DNA of 28,032 bases from a virus. The notes under the pieces were generated by a model that saw only the letters and a program-made list of their open reading frames with translations, did not search any database and was not told the origin of the DNA. The stretch covers positions 1 to 28,032 of the IMG/VR virus record IMGVR_UViG_3300027771_001122. One strand, 5' to 3'. The position numbers and the translations under genes are program-made. Shown one piece after another: positions 15,001 to 23,096 of the stretch (its first letter is position 1; the number at the start of each line of letters is the position of its first letter).

Positions 15001-16273
15001 CTGCAAGACCTTTAGGCATTACTGTTGTTGATTTGATTTTCTCTCCTGACGTTACCTCTATAACAGTGTCTACAGAATCAGAACCATCGTAGACAATGCC
15101 CCAATCTTCATCAGTAAACTCATCAGCAAAGTCACCCTCAAAGTCTTCCAGCCAATCAGCTTCAGTGGCTGCATCATCAGGATTGAAGTCATCAGTTAAG
15201 TCATCAAGTACTTTAGGAGTCTCAACAACTTCACCGATTACTTCATCAGCCTGAACAACACCTTCATCAATCACTTCATCAGCAACTTCATTGACTTGCT
15301 CAGCAACTTCATTGACTTGCTCAGCAACTTCATCAGTATTCTTTACTAACTTACTGGCAGCACGTTTACCTGTCCACGCAGCTAAGCTGCCTATAAGAGT
15401 GAAACCAGCCACAACACCTATGCCTGTCATGGTTGCAGCTTCAGCAACGTCATACTCACCCTGCTGCCCTGTATCAATCTTAATCTTCTGTTGCATGAGG
15501 TTGTCAGCACCCATGTATCCACCGATTTCAACGGCTCCAACTGTGCCTGCACCAGCAGTAGATAGAAGCATCTTCTTAACAGCACTCGCTGCCATAGGCT
15601 TTAGGGCTATCTTAGAAAGTGCAGATAGTACAAAGCCTAATCCAATGTAGGTTGTTGGGTCACCAGCAAGGCCTTCAAATGCTCTCCTTGTGGTAGCCAG
15701 TGAGATAGGAAGTTCTTCGTACTGGGCCATTAAACGAACCAGCGCAACCTGTTCTTCGTCAGACCAATCACCAACATCGAATGCTAGATTACCCGTCTTG
15801 ACCATGTTCCAGCGTGTGGTACCTAACCAATCAAGAGTCTCGGAAGTCATATCACTGTCAGACATTGAGTCACGATAAGCTGCACGATACGCAGGGTCAG
15901 TGCGTTTCTGTTCATCTATCTTGGCCTGCATATCTTCTATGCTAGGCTGCGTAACACCTTTCGCCATATCTGCGGCAAAGGAATGCCCTTGGTTCAGTGG
16001 TGAAGGACGTGCAGGGGCTTTGATAATCCTAGAGGACAATGTGCGTGAATCCGCTACAGACTGAGTGTCTGCGTGGAACGCCTCTTCATTGAACACAGGA
16101 AGTTCTTCAAGCCCTGCTTCCTCCCGTGTAAATGGAATGGCTGTGCTTTTCACAACAGGGACATTGGGTACATCGTCAGGGAGTTCTTCAGGGCGTGGTG
16201 CTTCTTGCTCTTCAGGCCCCTCCCCTTGGATTGCCCAAATGTCCTCAGTTGCATATTTATTTTCACTACTCAT
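12077..16273 (-). CDS. Large internal virion/ejection protein (T7 gp16-like)
   Basis: A 1398-residue protein in the position of T7 gp16 (1318), which is ejected into the cell and builds the DNA-translocation channel. An acidic N-terminus is followed by hydrophobic segments at about residues 209-224, 237-255 and 281-300 that could insert into the inner membrane. A Val/Glu/Asp-rich linker (314-395) includes tandem EVAEQVN repeats. The helical C-terminal half contains FRRAPVNSISYALQYAPL, as in large ejection proteins of podoviruses. I do not see the transglycosylase domain that opens T7 gp16. AAGGAAAATAAACA precedes the ATG. Confidence 0.85.
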   Translation of the reverse strand: MSSENKYATEDIWAIQGEGPEEQEAPRPEELPDDVPNVPVVKSTAIPFTREEAGLEELPVFNEEAFHADTQSVADSRTLSSRIIKAPARPSPLNQGHSFAADMAKGVTQPSIEDMQAKIDEQKRTDPAYRAAYRDSMSDSDMTSETLDWLGTTRWNMVKTGNLAFDVGDWSDEEQVALVRLMAQYEELPISLATTRRAFEGLAGDPTTYIGLGFVLSALSKIALKPMAASAVKKMLLSTAGAGTVGAVEIGGYMGADNLMQQKIKIDTGQQGEYDVAEAATMTGIGVVAGFTLIGSLAAWTGKRAASKLVKNTDEVAEQVNEVAEQVNEVADEVIDEGVVQADEVIGEVVETPKVLDDLTDDFNPDDAATEADWLEDFEGDFADEFTDEDWGIVYDGSDSVDTVIEVTSGEKIKSTTVMPKGLAGSKPRYGYQGENFKIKFDSDVDKALFIVASKGSKAHDEHMRFLRGVFPDKLEEEIDEMAQSVKAKLKEGAKNGDVDLDGDLVINTMFEPSKKPRRPSGESKANDPKPSIYEEGNTRAMPYNVDRMSTSKDVQNLVLERAEKYLDENPRDSQTLEMVAEEGKVAAKELAESTGGDFNSIIKLLKGDLDAQRAITARIKSTRDLHAWTFGELKRLAYKHADTGIEGGLSRKEIVELLKVVEMTNALTPLTLKQSQSASQVLGSRRAMAIADDTLIRGGFVDDVQNTAEKALEAEAETILPVIDAQGMLAIENGNGPIVVDKLVKDIINGLESGKIKGPKEIRDLLEPSRWKKIVAEVNRVRAGSMLGGISTMTLAAVSNHFQMIYQPALEYVSRHNFGLTKASRASKMEDALARTRALAQYSGNMQYYKQGWKTAMKAVKMGVHISDPSVTHLESSAHQAGNQFKSKKRIIYENVTGYAHTVLMALDEQHKFTRAHSLAFADAVVEAKRLELTAKEQGKTSFKVGSEEYTKFIEKEIASKFDESGRVIDEAIMREVRMETFTEELVGPVGSLVNGIARMGGGVGAFVLPFRRAPVNSISYALQYAPLPELITKHISAKQKQILASGDKVQIAKLRARKKVGAMAIAYLWYTAESNELTGGGPSDWKMRKAWELAGNKPYTINIGGIPVPYEKIEPFSTIMGSVANAHYIWKMNPEKYQDGTASILEAIQMSVTHSILNKAYFQSINDWMKMLTGEDNKTTSVIYGAVTSFVPNMSNQMNRDPNVREATSLMEQVQRKLAGWSDELGAQYDVTGQPMLKPNDGWNLFKTPDVRADTQSVAKTVFQEIFDLRIVQDKEGLLGEPPRNLSAGRVDYREIYDRGEKESVYAKYNRFIGETEIRGESLESALYTLITSDKYMELQKSPYLDVNSPHVALLAKVVKRYRDKAKIRLLKESPIFEQMYQDLDFRKHEVKKQLF
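15280..15334 (-). repeat. In-frame 21-bp tandem repeat inside the gp16-like gene
   Basis: Two perfect 21-base units (15280-15300, 15301-15321) plus a partial third copy. On the coding strand they encode EVAEQVN twice followed by EVADEV, an acidic coiled-coil-like linker. The unit length is a multiple of three, so copy number can change without a frameshift. Confidence 0.9.
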
Positions 16274-16276
16274 TGT

Positions 16277-18211
16277 TTATTTTCCTTGGGTTGTCTTCCG
16301 AGCGCGCCAGTCAGTCTTTGATATATAGGCTTTGTTGTTCCTCATACCACCATAGGCTCTGTAGTAACGGGCGAATGCGCCTTCACCAAACTGCTTATCA
16401 AATGCAACATAGGCAGGTACTGAACCCCATTGTTTCCATCGCTCTTCAGTGAGGTCTTCTTGGGTCATCATGTATGTAGGGTCATTTAGAACCTGACTTA
16501 ATACCTGTGGGTGTGCCAACGCTTTGATTCTCTCCACCTTCAGGTCACCTGATATTGTTCTTTCGTTTGTAGTCCCAATATCATTAAACCTACCTGCGGT
16601 AACCATTCCATCACCACCCTCCTCAGACTTCATGATTGCAGCGTCTATTGCAGATTGGTGGTCTGTAATCTCCGTCTTCTCAGTCGCACTAGCTACTTGA
16701 CTGTCTGCATATTGCTTGTTCATGAAACCTTCAACATGTGCAACCCAGCTACGCATTGTTGCTGAATTAGGGGGACCTTCATTCTCTACGAAATGGTCAA
16801 AGATTAGGTTCTCCATTTCCCGTTGCCAGATTTTGGTGTACTCACGTTTCATCTGCTTAGCATCAATGTCGTAGTCATCCTCCATCTCAATGGCTGCATC
16901 AATGTACTGCTTCATTGGTTGGCTGAGTGTGGCGCTTTGTAGAAGAGGCTGTGCCTTCTCAACTTTCTCAAGGTGGCCCAACATCTCTTTCATACGTGAC
17001 GGGTGGATGGGGTTATTATCACTGAAGACATACCCTTTAACATTGCCATATTCAGAAGCGAAGTTAGGGTCAAGGCGGTTCTGTGAAACATCCAGTATGT
17101 ACTTCTGGAAATTCTCAAGCTGAGTGGCTGATTCCTTAACTTCCATAAGCTTGGCAACAGCGGCCTGTTCTGCAAGCATATTCTCAGGGGTGATGTTCAG
17201 TTCCTTCATCTGCAAAATTAGTTCTGCGGAGAAAGTGCCTTCACCATTGTTATCAACTAGCAGAGTGGTCAGTGCAATTTCACCTGCCTTCTTTGCTGCT
17301 GCCTTTGCTGCAACCTGTTCAGCCTTCTGCTTAGCCTGCACTGCACGAAGACGCGCATCATTGAGGTCTTCTGCGGCAGTAATTGCAGCCTGTGCTTCTG
17401 GGCGTAAGGTTTCCCCTTTGCCTTTTGAATAGCGCACAAGAGAAGCCATGTGAAGATACCTCTCAGCAACTTCAGGACTCGCTGCCTTTGCCATATCAAG
17501 AAGAGATTGGAAGACCATCTTATTGCCTTCACCCTTGGATAGAGGTGTTGTCAGAGAATACTGAGTAGCAAGGTTGTCGAGTTCTTTGATGCGCTGGTAG
17601 AATCCTGTCGGAGCTACTGTGTCACCAAATTCATTGACAATAGGTTTCTCATGCACGATGCCATCTACACGAAGAGTGAAGCTATTCGCTGTTTCCTCAA
17701 AAGCGCGCTTGTCTAGAAAGGCAACGTGGTCTTTTCGAAGAGCATTGCGCGTTTCTATTAACACTCGCTGTGCGCCTGCCTGTAGGAACTGACCGCCCTT
17801 ACCTTTGAGGCCTTCCATAATAGGACTGAACATCTCATTAAGCTTGGCATCAACATCACTACCATCACTGGCTGATGAATGTTGCCACTCAGCAAAGTCA
17901 CTGGCTATGGTAGGTGCTGCTTCTACAGCATGTTGGAAGCCACGGTTCTCAAGGATTGTTGCCCTGTAGGCAGGGTGAGAGCTATGTCCTTCAGCAAATG
18001 CATGGAGGTCTTTAGGTCCTCCTGCAAGTGACTCAGCGACTGCTGCCAACTCCCCTTCTCTTACAGCGCGTTCATTGTCTGTCTTCTTAATACTCTCTGT
18101 CAGCCTACTGATTGCAGCTTGGTTACGCTCAAACTCTGGGCGAACATAGGTATCCATAGCGCGCGCTGCAGGTCTAAGGGCCGTTACTTGTAGTTCACGT
18201 TGTTGTGCCAT
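16277..18211 (-). CDS. Internal virion protein (T7 gp15-like)
   Basis: A 644-residue, mostly helical protein with long coiled-coil-like stretches (AISRLTESIKKTDNERAVRE; KAEQVAAKAAAKKAGEI). By position and size it corresponds to T7 gp15 (747), an ejection protein that forms a tube with gp16 between tail and inner membrane. The true start is probably the ATG at 18211, one base after the stop of the previous gene and ten bases after AAGGA; a TTG three codons earlier overlaps that gene. There is no signal peptide or enzyme motif. Confidence 0.75.
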   Translation of the reverse strand: MAQQRELQVTALRPAARAMDTYVRPEFERNQAAISRLTESIKKTDNERAVREGELAAVAESLAGGPKDLHAFAEGHSSHPAYRATILENRGFQHAVEAAPTIASDFAEWQHSSASDGSDVDAKLNEMFSPIMEGLKGKGGQFLQAGAQRVLIETRNALRKDHVAFLDKRAFEETANSFTLRVDGIVHEKPIVNEFGDTVAPTGFYQRIKELDNLATQYSLTTPLSKGEGNKMVFQSLLDMAKAASPEVAERYLHMASLVRYSKGKGETLRPEAQAAITAAEDLNDARLRAVQAKQKAEQVAAKAAAKKAGEIALTTLLVDNNGEGTFSAELILQMKELNITPENMLAEQAAVAKLMEVKESATQLENFQKYILDVSQNRLDPNFASEYGNVKGYVFSDNNPIHPSRMKEMLGHLEKVEKAQPLLQSATLSQPMKQYIDAAIEMEDDYDIDAKQMKREYTKIWQREMENLIFDHFVENEGPPNSATMRSWVAHVEGFMNKQYADSQVASATEKTEITDHQSAIDAAIMKSEEGGDGMVTAGRFNDIGTTNERTISGDLKVERIKALAHPQVLSQVLNDPTYMMTQEDLTEERWKQWGSVPAYVAFDKQFGEGAFARYYRAYGGMRNNKAYISKTDWRARKTTQGK

Positions 18212-18212
18212 C

Positions 18213-18668
18213 TTATCCAATTCCTTGTGCTGCTTTATCTTTGTTGTAGATGTCGTACATCTCTAAGCCAGTAGGTACCATGCTAGGGCCTGACTTCATC
18301 CGACCTGTGGATTGTGTCTGGAAACCTTGCATCGCATACTGCTTCTGCTGTACATCCATCTTATAGTTCTCACCAATGTTGTTCTTGTTACGAGCTTCAA
18401 TTGCTTTCTGCTCATTAACTAAGCGCGTTACCAGAGAGCCGCCCATACCTTCTGAGTTTGCATAGACTGCTGCTTGGTTCGTCTTGGCTGCAAGGGTGTC
18501 TTGGAAGAGTGCATCAGACATCTGCTCATGAGTCTGCAGTTGGGATAATCTTGTTTGACTTACTTTCTGGAAGTAGTCTTTTCGTGATGCTTCATTTTGA
18601 GCATTCACTTGGCTTTCTTTCTCAGCAAACGCCAGCATCGAAAGGCCTACACTTACGGGGTCACACAT
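18213..18668 (-). CDS. Internal virion protein (T7 gp14-like)
   Basis: A 151-residue protein starting MCDPVSVGLSMLAFAEKESQ, a start typical of gp14-like proteins of T7-type phages. A helical body has many Gln residues (TRLSQLQTHEQMSDALFQD), and the C-terminus is MKSGPSMVPTGLEMYDIYN. In T7, gp14 inserts in the outer membrane to open the ejection channel. I prefer the ATG at 18668, where AAAGGTGAATGAAA gives correct spacing, over the ATG two codons earlier. It overlaps the end of the gp13-like gene by eight bases. Confidence 0.8.
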   Translation of the reverse strand: MCDPVSVGLSMLAFAEKESQVNAQNEASRKDYFQKVSQTRLSQLQTHEQMSDALFQDTLAAKTNQAAVYANSEGMGGSLVTRLVNEQKAIEARNKNNIGENYKMDVQQKQYAMQGFQTQSTGRMKSGPSMVPTGLEMYDIYNKDKAAQGIG

Positions 18669-19131
18669 TTTCATTCACCTTTACGAATTCATAGAATGGT
18701 GCTTTACCTACCCCATACTCTGGGTCTAGATAAATAAATTGGAAGCCAAGCCACTTGAGCCAACGAATGGCTTTAGTGTTCTCAGCATGTACATAATTAA
18801 CAAGGACCCTGTGGTCCCGTGATACTTCGGCTAGCCATGACTTACACTCAGTCGTAAACTCTCTAGCATGTTCATAGATACCTGAACTTCCAAGCATCCA
18901 AGGAATTCCTAATCCATCTATAGTTGCATCAACTACACCGAACATCGCAAAGGGAATGTCTGACTCATCCACAGCCACATAGGCTGCTTCAGAGGCATTC
19001 ATTGACAGGGTAAGGGCCGTTATAGGACCCAACCCACAGGAGAGTTTTAACTCATCCTTATCTTCCTGACGTAAGCGTGGGCCTAGCGTATTACAGTCAT
19101 TCAGTTTTGCTGGCCTAACGCTCATCGTCAT
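18661..19131 (-). CDS. T7 gp13-like protein with GNAT acetyltransferase fold
   Basis: A 156-residue protein with the layout of a GNAT N-acetyltransferase: N-terminal strand-helix VRPAKLNDCNTLGPRLRQED, central strands AAYVAVDESDIPFAMFGVVD, and a C-terminal NTKAIRWLKWLGFQFIYLDP, the classic 'N..A...L..LGF' segment. T7 gp13, which is required for virion assembly, belongs to such a family. The canonical acetyl-CoA loop (Q/RxxGxG/A) is replaced by a region around MLGSSGIYEHAREF and may be inactive. GGAGAATCTAA precedes the ATG, directly after the tail tubular B stop. Confidence 0.75.
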   Translation of the reverse strand: MTMSVRPAKLNDCNTLGPRLRQEDKDELKLSCGLGPITALTLSMNASEAAYVAVDESDIPFAMFGVVDATIDGLGIPWMLGSSGIYEHAREFTTECKSWLAEVSRDHRVLVNYVHAENTKAIRWLKWLGFQFIYLDPEYGVGKAPFYEFVKVNENV

Positions 19132-21342
19132 TTAGATTCTCCTAGATTTTGTTGTGTAGAAGCCTGTCCACTCTGCTGATTGGAAGGCTGATGGGTAGTG
19201 AGTGTCGTTGCTGACTTTCACTGTTAGACGGTCATTCTTAGATTGAAGTGGGAACTCAAACACACCTGAAGTTATTTCTATCTGACCTAGAGTGAGGAGA
19301 CCAAGAGGCTTTCCTGTGTAGGTATAAGTGTGTGTTACACCTTGTGAGATAGTCTGAACATCAAAGCGCCCTGTATTTTCATAGAGAAGTTTGAATTGAC
19401 GCATCTGCATACGCCCTGAAGTATCAGTCAATAGACTTCCACCAAGGCCTTGGGTGCGTTTGTACTGTGTTGAGAAGGTGTATTCCATTTTGTAGGGGTA
19501 ACCAACATAGTCAACGCTATCGACAGTAACAACTGACTGTCCTGCTAAGGCTGTGGAGGACGCAGTAAGTCCATCTAAGAACACCATTGAGCCACTTGGC
19601 GTGAACTCTGGAGCCTCTTGGAGTTGCATCTTCTCTAGAACGATACGGTTGCCACGCTTCATCACCCAGAATGCAGTGGATTCAATCGTGCCTATACTTA
19701 GTATCTTGTCACAGCTAGGGAACTCCCACTTAGACCAAGACACTTGAAGTGCTTGCTGGTCTTGACGGAGGTACTTATAGACATAACAAGTTGCTACATC
19801 ATGAACACCATCAGTCAATACAAACAAGATATCTTCGTTAGTGTTGGACACCAGTGAAGTAGCATTGCCCTTTATATAGCGAGGTACATTGAGGGTCGCA
19901 TCAATAGCGATGTTGCTTGAAGTATCTGCCTGAACGAAGAACTCACGCACACCTGTGAAACCTTCACGGTTAGTGGCGAAGTAGATGTACTCACCAGCAC
20001 CCACAGGCTCTGCCCGTAGACTAGATTCATACTCTGTTGTCTGGTTAATAGACACTGTTGCTGGAGTCAATGAGTCCCCTGCGCTCAACATGAACTGTGT
20101 TTGGTCAGAGAACAATAGCAAGGTTTCGTTAAAGGGAATCGCATGGCGAAGGATAGATACTTTGGTGTGACTTACTGCCACATCTATTGGGTCAGTAGCC
20201 AGAACAGTAGTGACTGTCTCAGGATAGAAAGAGAAGTATTTACCAGAACGACTGAAGATAACATTCTCATCAGCAATCACACCTAAGCGGTTGCGATGGA
20301 AGAAGATGTCGTTCAACTTACGACCAGCAAAGCTTGGGTCTGGGGCTGAGTCAAGGTCACCAACAGAGCGATTCTCCCATTCATTAGGAGCTAGGGTAAA
20401 TGTACCATCAGCATTGCTCACCAATTTCCACGGCATGGTGTTGGGGTCAAGCGTGGTGTCTGCGCCATCTGCGAGAGTTTCTTTCCACAGACCTACAGCT
20501 TCATCACCCTCTTCATACTCAACATAATAGTTGTCACTGGATGAGGCTTTCTCACCAATGATTTCAATTTTGAATCCAGAAAAGGCCCTACGTGGTAAGT
20601 CAGAGAATTTCTGAATAGAACCCTTAGCAGCGATTAATGCAAGGTTACCGAATGAGTCCTCAGTTCTTAGAGTGAAGTCTTCACCATCTGTACGCTGAAT
20701 GAGGATTGCATTTCCTTTACGAGTTACCGTGAAGAAGCTCCCTAGGTTTGATACCAATTGACCACTTAAAGTTGTGGCAATGGCATTAGTTTTTAGCTGA
20801 GCCTTAACATCATCAGCAGTGGTGTAGCTTGCTTTCTCTACATCGTCAATGAAGACCTTGTAGTCTGTTGCATAGTTACCTTGCTTCACATGGACAATGC
20901 CTTCAGGGAAGGGTGCGGTGGTTGCAGTAGGCAGAACCTCGGTGGCTACATTCTTATTCAAAAGGAAAGTATAGTCAGCAATGGTCACTGCTTTGAAATC
21001 TGTCAAGGGGTTACCTTGGGTGAGGTAAGAATATCCCTCTGGTGTGTTAACGGTGTACTCAGTTCCTGAAAAGTCAAACACCCTTAATGCAGTGTTGGTT
21101 GCAATGACTAAGTACCGTTCATTAACATCACGATTAATAGTATGGATGAAGTAATCATCAGTTGAGTTAGCGTCAGCAATTAGCTCAGCCATGTGTTGTG
21201 TCGGTGGGCGTTTGCGTAATCCACTGATTACTGAACTAAACGCATTGACTTGTTCCTCACCTTGAGAAAGAAGACGGACACTTGGGGCTTGCTGGGAGAC
21301 ACCATTAGCTATGTTAGGTATTGAACTACTTACAAGTCCCAT
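19132..21342 (-). CDS. Tail tubular protein B (T7 gp12-like nozzle)
   Basis: A 736-residue protein that forms the tail nozzle below the gatekeeper ring. Its beginning SSSIPNIANGVSQQAPSVRL and the following FSSVISGLRKRPPTQHM are typical of the T7 gp12 family, as are HRNRLGVIADENVIFSRSG near the middle and a C-terminus KVSNDTHYPSAFQSAEWTGF. The length is close to T7 gp12 (794). GAGGTAACAC precedes the ATG, 3 bp after tail tubular A. Confidence 0.95.
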   Translation of the reverse strand: MGLVSSSIPNIANGVSQQAPSVRLLSQGEEQVNAFSSVISGLRKRPPTQHMAELIADANSTDDYFIHTINRDVNERYLVIATNTALRVFDFSGTEYTVNTPEGYSYLTQGNPLTDFKAVTIADYTFLLNKNVATEVLPTATTAPFPEGIVHVKQGNYATDYKVFIDDVEKASYTTADDVKAQLKTNAIATTLSGQLVSNLGSFFTVTRKGNAILIQRTDGEDFTLRTEDSFGNLALIAAKGSIQKFSDLPRRAFSGFKIEIIGEKASSSDNYYVEYEEGDEAVGLWKETLADGADTTLDPNTMPWKLVSNADGTFTLAPNEWENRSVGDLDSAPDPSFAGRKLNDIFFHRNRLGVIADENVIFSRSGKYFSFYPETVTTVLATDPIDVAVSHTKVSILRHAIPFNETLLLFSDQTQFMLSAGDSLTPATVSINQTTEYESSLRAEPVGAGEYIYFATNREGFTGVREFFVQADTSSNIAIDATLNVPRYIKGNATSLVSNTNEDILFVLTDGVHDVATCYVYKYLRQDQQALQVSWSKWEFPSCDKILSIGTIESTAFWVMKRGNRIVLEKMQLQEAPEFTPSGSMVFLDGLTASSTALAGQSVVTVDSVDYVGYPYKMEYTFSTQYKRTQGLGGSLLTDTSGRMQMRQFKLLYENTGRFDVQTISQGVTHTYTYTGKPLGLLTLGQIEITSGVFEFPLQSKNDRLTVKVSNDTHYPSAFQSAEWTGFYTTKSRRI

Positions 21343-21345
21343 GTG

Positions 21346-21924
21346 TTACCTCGTTAGTATTCGGCTTACGGAAGTACTGCCTGTCAGCATGTTGTAGTCT
21401 GCATTCTCAGATTCCATAAGGCGTAATGTTGTTAGTGCATAATATTCATCTTCACGATGCATACTGTGTAGTGAGTCAGACCCTAGTGTACGGTCTTGGA
21501 ACATGCGCGATGCACGTTGGGTGATGTACGTTCTTGCTGCCTCTGGGATTTCCTCAAAGCTAAGCAAGAGGGTGAGGTCACATTTAAGAACGCCAGTGAA
21601 TTGGTAGGTGTGGTTCTTCTTGTCATAGACTCTTGAACCACGTTGAATAACATCGTGCTCTGCAGAGGGAGTAGATGAATCCATAGACATTGTGTTTGTA
21701 GGTAGAACCAGTTGGCCTGTGCCGTCTGGAGTCAAGGGGAAGTTACGCTCAGTGTTGAAGAACCATCCTTGTACTTGAACCTCACGGTTCACTGCTCTCA
21801 AGACTGCCACAGCAGTGATTGCGTCTACAGAAGTCATACTGACCAAGCTATTTACAGGAGCTTCTCCAATCGTGTTCAGCATAGAGTTGACTGCTTCTAG
21901 TTCAGTCGTGGGATTTAGTGACAT
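21346..21924 (-). CDS. Tail tubular protein A (T7 gp11-like gatekeeper)
   Basis: A 192-residue adaptor that links portal and nozzle. ELEAVNSMLNTIGEAPVNSL near the N-terminus and EAARTYITQRASRMFQDRTLG in the C-terminal half are characteristic of this family. The length equals that of T7 gp11 (196) within a few residues. AAAGGACACGGT precedes the ATG. A strong intrinsic terminator lies between it and the capsid gene, so expression depends on read-through or a separate start. Confidence 0.95.
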   Translation of the reverse strand: MSLNPTTELEAVNSMLNTIGEAPVNSLVSMTSVDAITAVAVLRAVNREVQVQGWFFNTERNFPLTPDGTGQLVLPTNTMSMDSSTPSAEHDVIQRGSRVYDKKNHTYQFTGVLKCDLTLLLSFEEIPEAARTYITQRASRMFQDRTLGSDSLHSMHREDEYYALTTLRLMESENADYNMLTGSTSVSRILTR

Positions 21925-21945
21925 ACCGTGTCCTTTATTGGAAGT

Positions 21946-21971
21946 AAAAAAAAGGGAACCGAAGTTCCCTT
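21946..21971 (-). terminator. Intrinsic terminator after the capsid gene
   Basis: On the minus strand AAGGGAAC-TTCG-GTTCCCTT forms an eight-pair stem capped by a stable TTCG tetraloop, and the descending arm runs into eight T. It occupies the same place as T7 T-phi, directly after the capsid gene. It would limit transcription into the less abundant tail proteins. Confidence 0.95.
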
Positions 21972-21993
21972 GTGGCTACCTAGAAGGTAGAGC

Positions 21994-22929
21994 TTATGTA
22001 AGCTTTAATTCAATGGCAGATTCTGGACGCAGAATGCCACTGCCCATTGCATACTTAGCAACAAACAAAGTACCTTGACGGCGAATGTCGTACTCAGACT
22101 CAAGAGCCAAGTCCAACAACTTCACAGTACCGATAGCAGACTGATGGAATACAACAGCCTTGGTCTTGGTGAAGTCACCGTGGTAAGTGTTGTTCTCACC
22201 AGCAGTCGCAGTCTGAACACCAGTAGGAAGGTGGTTAGACATTACGATTGCAATACCAGCAACACGGATTACTTTGGCATCAGCGTAAACACCAGCACCG
22301 CCCCAATCCTTGTTCATGATAGTAGTGTCTTGCGCTAGCTTGTAGTACAAGGCAGGTGATAGGACCGCTACGCGACCATCAGCAGGGATGTCTTTGCCGT
22401 CCATCTCTTCAGCAGCTTCAAACAAAGCAGCGATGATGTTAGCAGTAGTGGTGTAGTTGGCTTTAGAAATCTGAGCGCCAGACTTGCCAGAACCAGTGAT
22501 AGTCTCAGCACCACGGGCAGCGTTAACTACCATGCGTAGGCCGTTCTTATCGAAGGCATTTGCCAAAGCATTGCCTAACTCAGCAGTGTATGTTGAACGA
22601 ACATCATAGTGATTTTTCGCTTCCAAAATATTGGAGATGAAGGCAGGTGCGATTAACAAATCGTCAACAGCGATAACTTTCTCAGCGTGCTTTACAGAAC
22701 CGCCAGTGATTTCTTCACCAACAGAATGGTAAGCTGCAGTAGCAGTACCCATTACAGGGAAAGAGGCAGACTTGCCGTTAGAGATAGTGCGTACTTGATG
22801 TAAGCCCATCATGATATTCTTTTCTTCGAACTGAGTGATTACTTCACCAGCGAATAATTTTAGGAATAACGCATCTTCTGCGCCTGCGCCATTTACTTGG
22901 CCTAATTGTGATACGGTTGCATTAGTCAT
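21994..22929 (-). CDS. Major capsid protein (T7 gp10-like)
   Basis: A 311-residue capsid protein of the HK97-fold T7 family. The N-terminus reads LFLKLFAGEVITQFEEKNIM, then TISNGKSASFPVMGTATAAY, and a central IAVDDLLIAPAFISNI, all typical of gp10-type proteins. The C-terminus ends SGILRPESAIELKLT. AAGGAAATATTTAAA precedes the ATG. It is followed by a strong terminator, and preceded by 167 bp of non-coding DNA that separates it from scaffold. I see no sign of a gp10B-type frameshift extension in the frames after the stop. Confidence 0.97.
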   Translation of the reverse strand: MTNATVSQLGQVNGAGAEDALFLKLFAGEVITQFEEKNIMMGLHQVRTISNGKSASFPVMGTATAAYHSVGEEITGGSVKHAEKVIAVDDLLIAPAFISNILEAKNHYDVRSTYTAELGNALANAFDKNGLRMVVNAARGAETITGSGKSGAQISKANYTTTANIIAALFEAAEEMDGKDIPADGRVAVLSPALYYKLAQDTTIMNKDWGGAGVYADAKVIRVAGIAIVMSNHLPTGVQTATAGENNTYHGDFTKTKAVVFHQSAIGTVKLLDLALESEYDIRRQGTLFVAKYAMGSGILRPESAIELKLT

Positions 22930-23096
22930 TTTAAATATTTCCTTAAAGAGGATTGAAGTTTCAAGTTGGTTTGTTTCCTTGAGGCTTCAGCACTCAATAA
23001 CTTCCCACAGCGTTGTCCTCCTCGGAGGCGCAGTTTCTTTGTCATTAATAGCTTGGGGCTTTGGGGAGGTTGGCCCCCTAGAGGGCCGTGTGTTGT
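22930..23096 (-). promoter_or_regulatory. Capsid leader region with GC-rich inverted repeats
   Basis: 167 bp between scaffold stop and capsid ATG, with no gene. On the minus strand it contains GGCCCTCTAGGGGGCC (GGCCC/GGGCC arms) and CCTCCGAGGAGG, neither followed by a T run. The length and position resemble the T7 phi10 leader, so a late promoter or an mRNA-stabilising leader is plausible. No clear match to the promoter-like site at 5082-5099 was found. Confidence 0.35.

Noticed and set aside
13821-15650. Plus-strand ORFs opposite the gp16-like gene
   Set aside because: Antisense shadows of a well supported gene, Ser-rich, without ribosome binding sites or recognisable domains.
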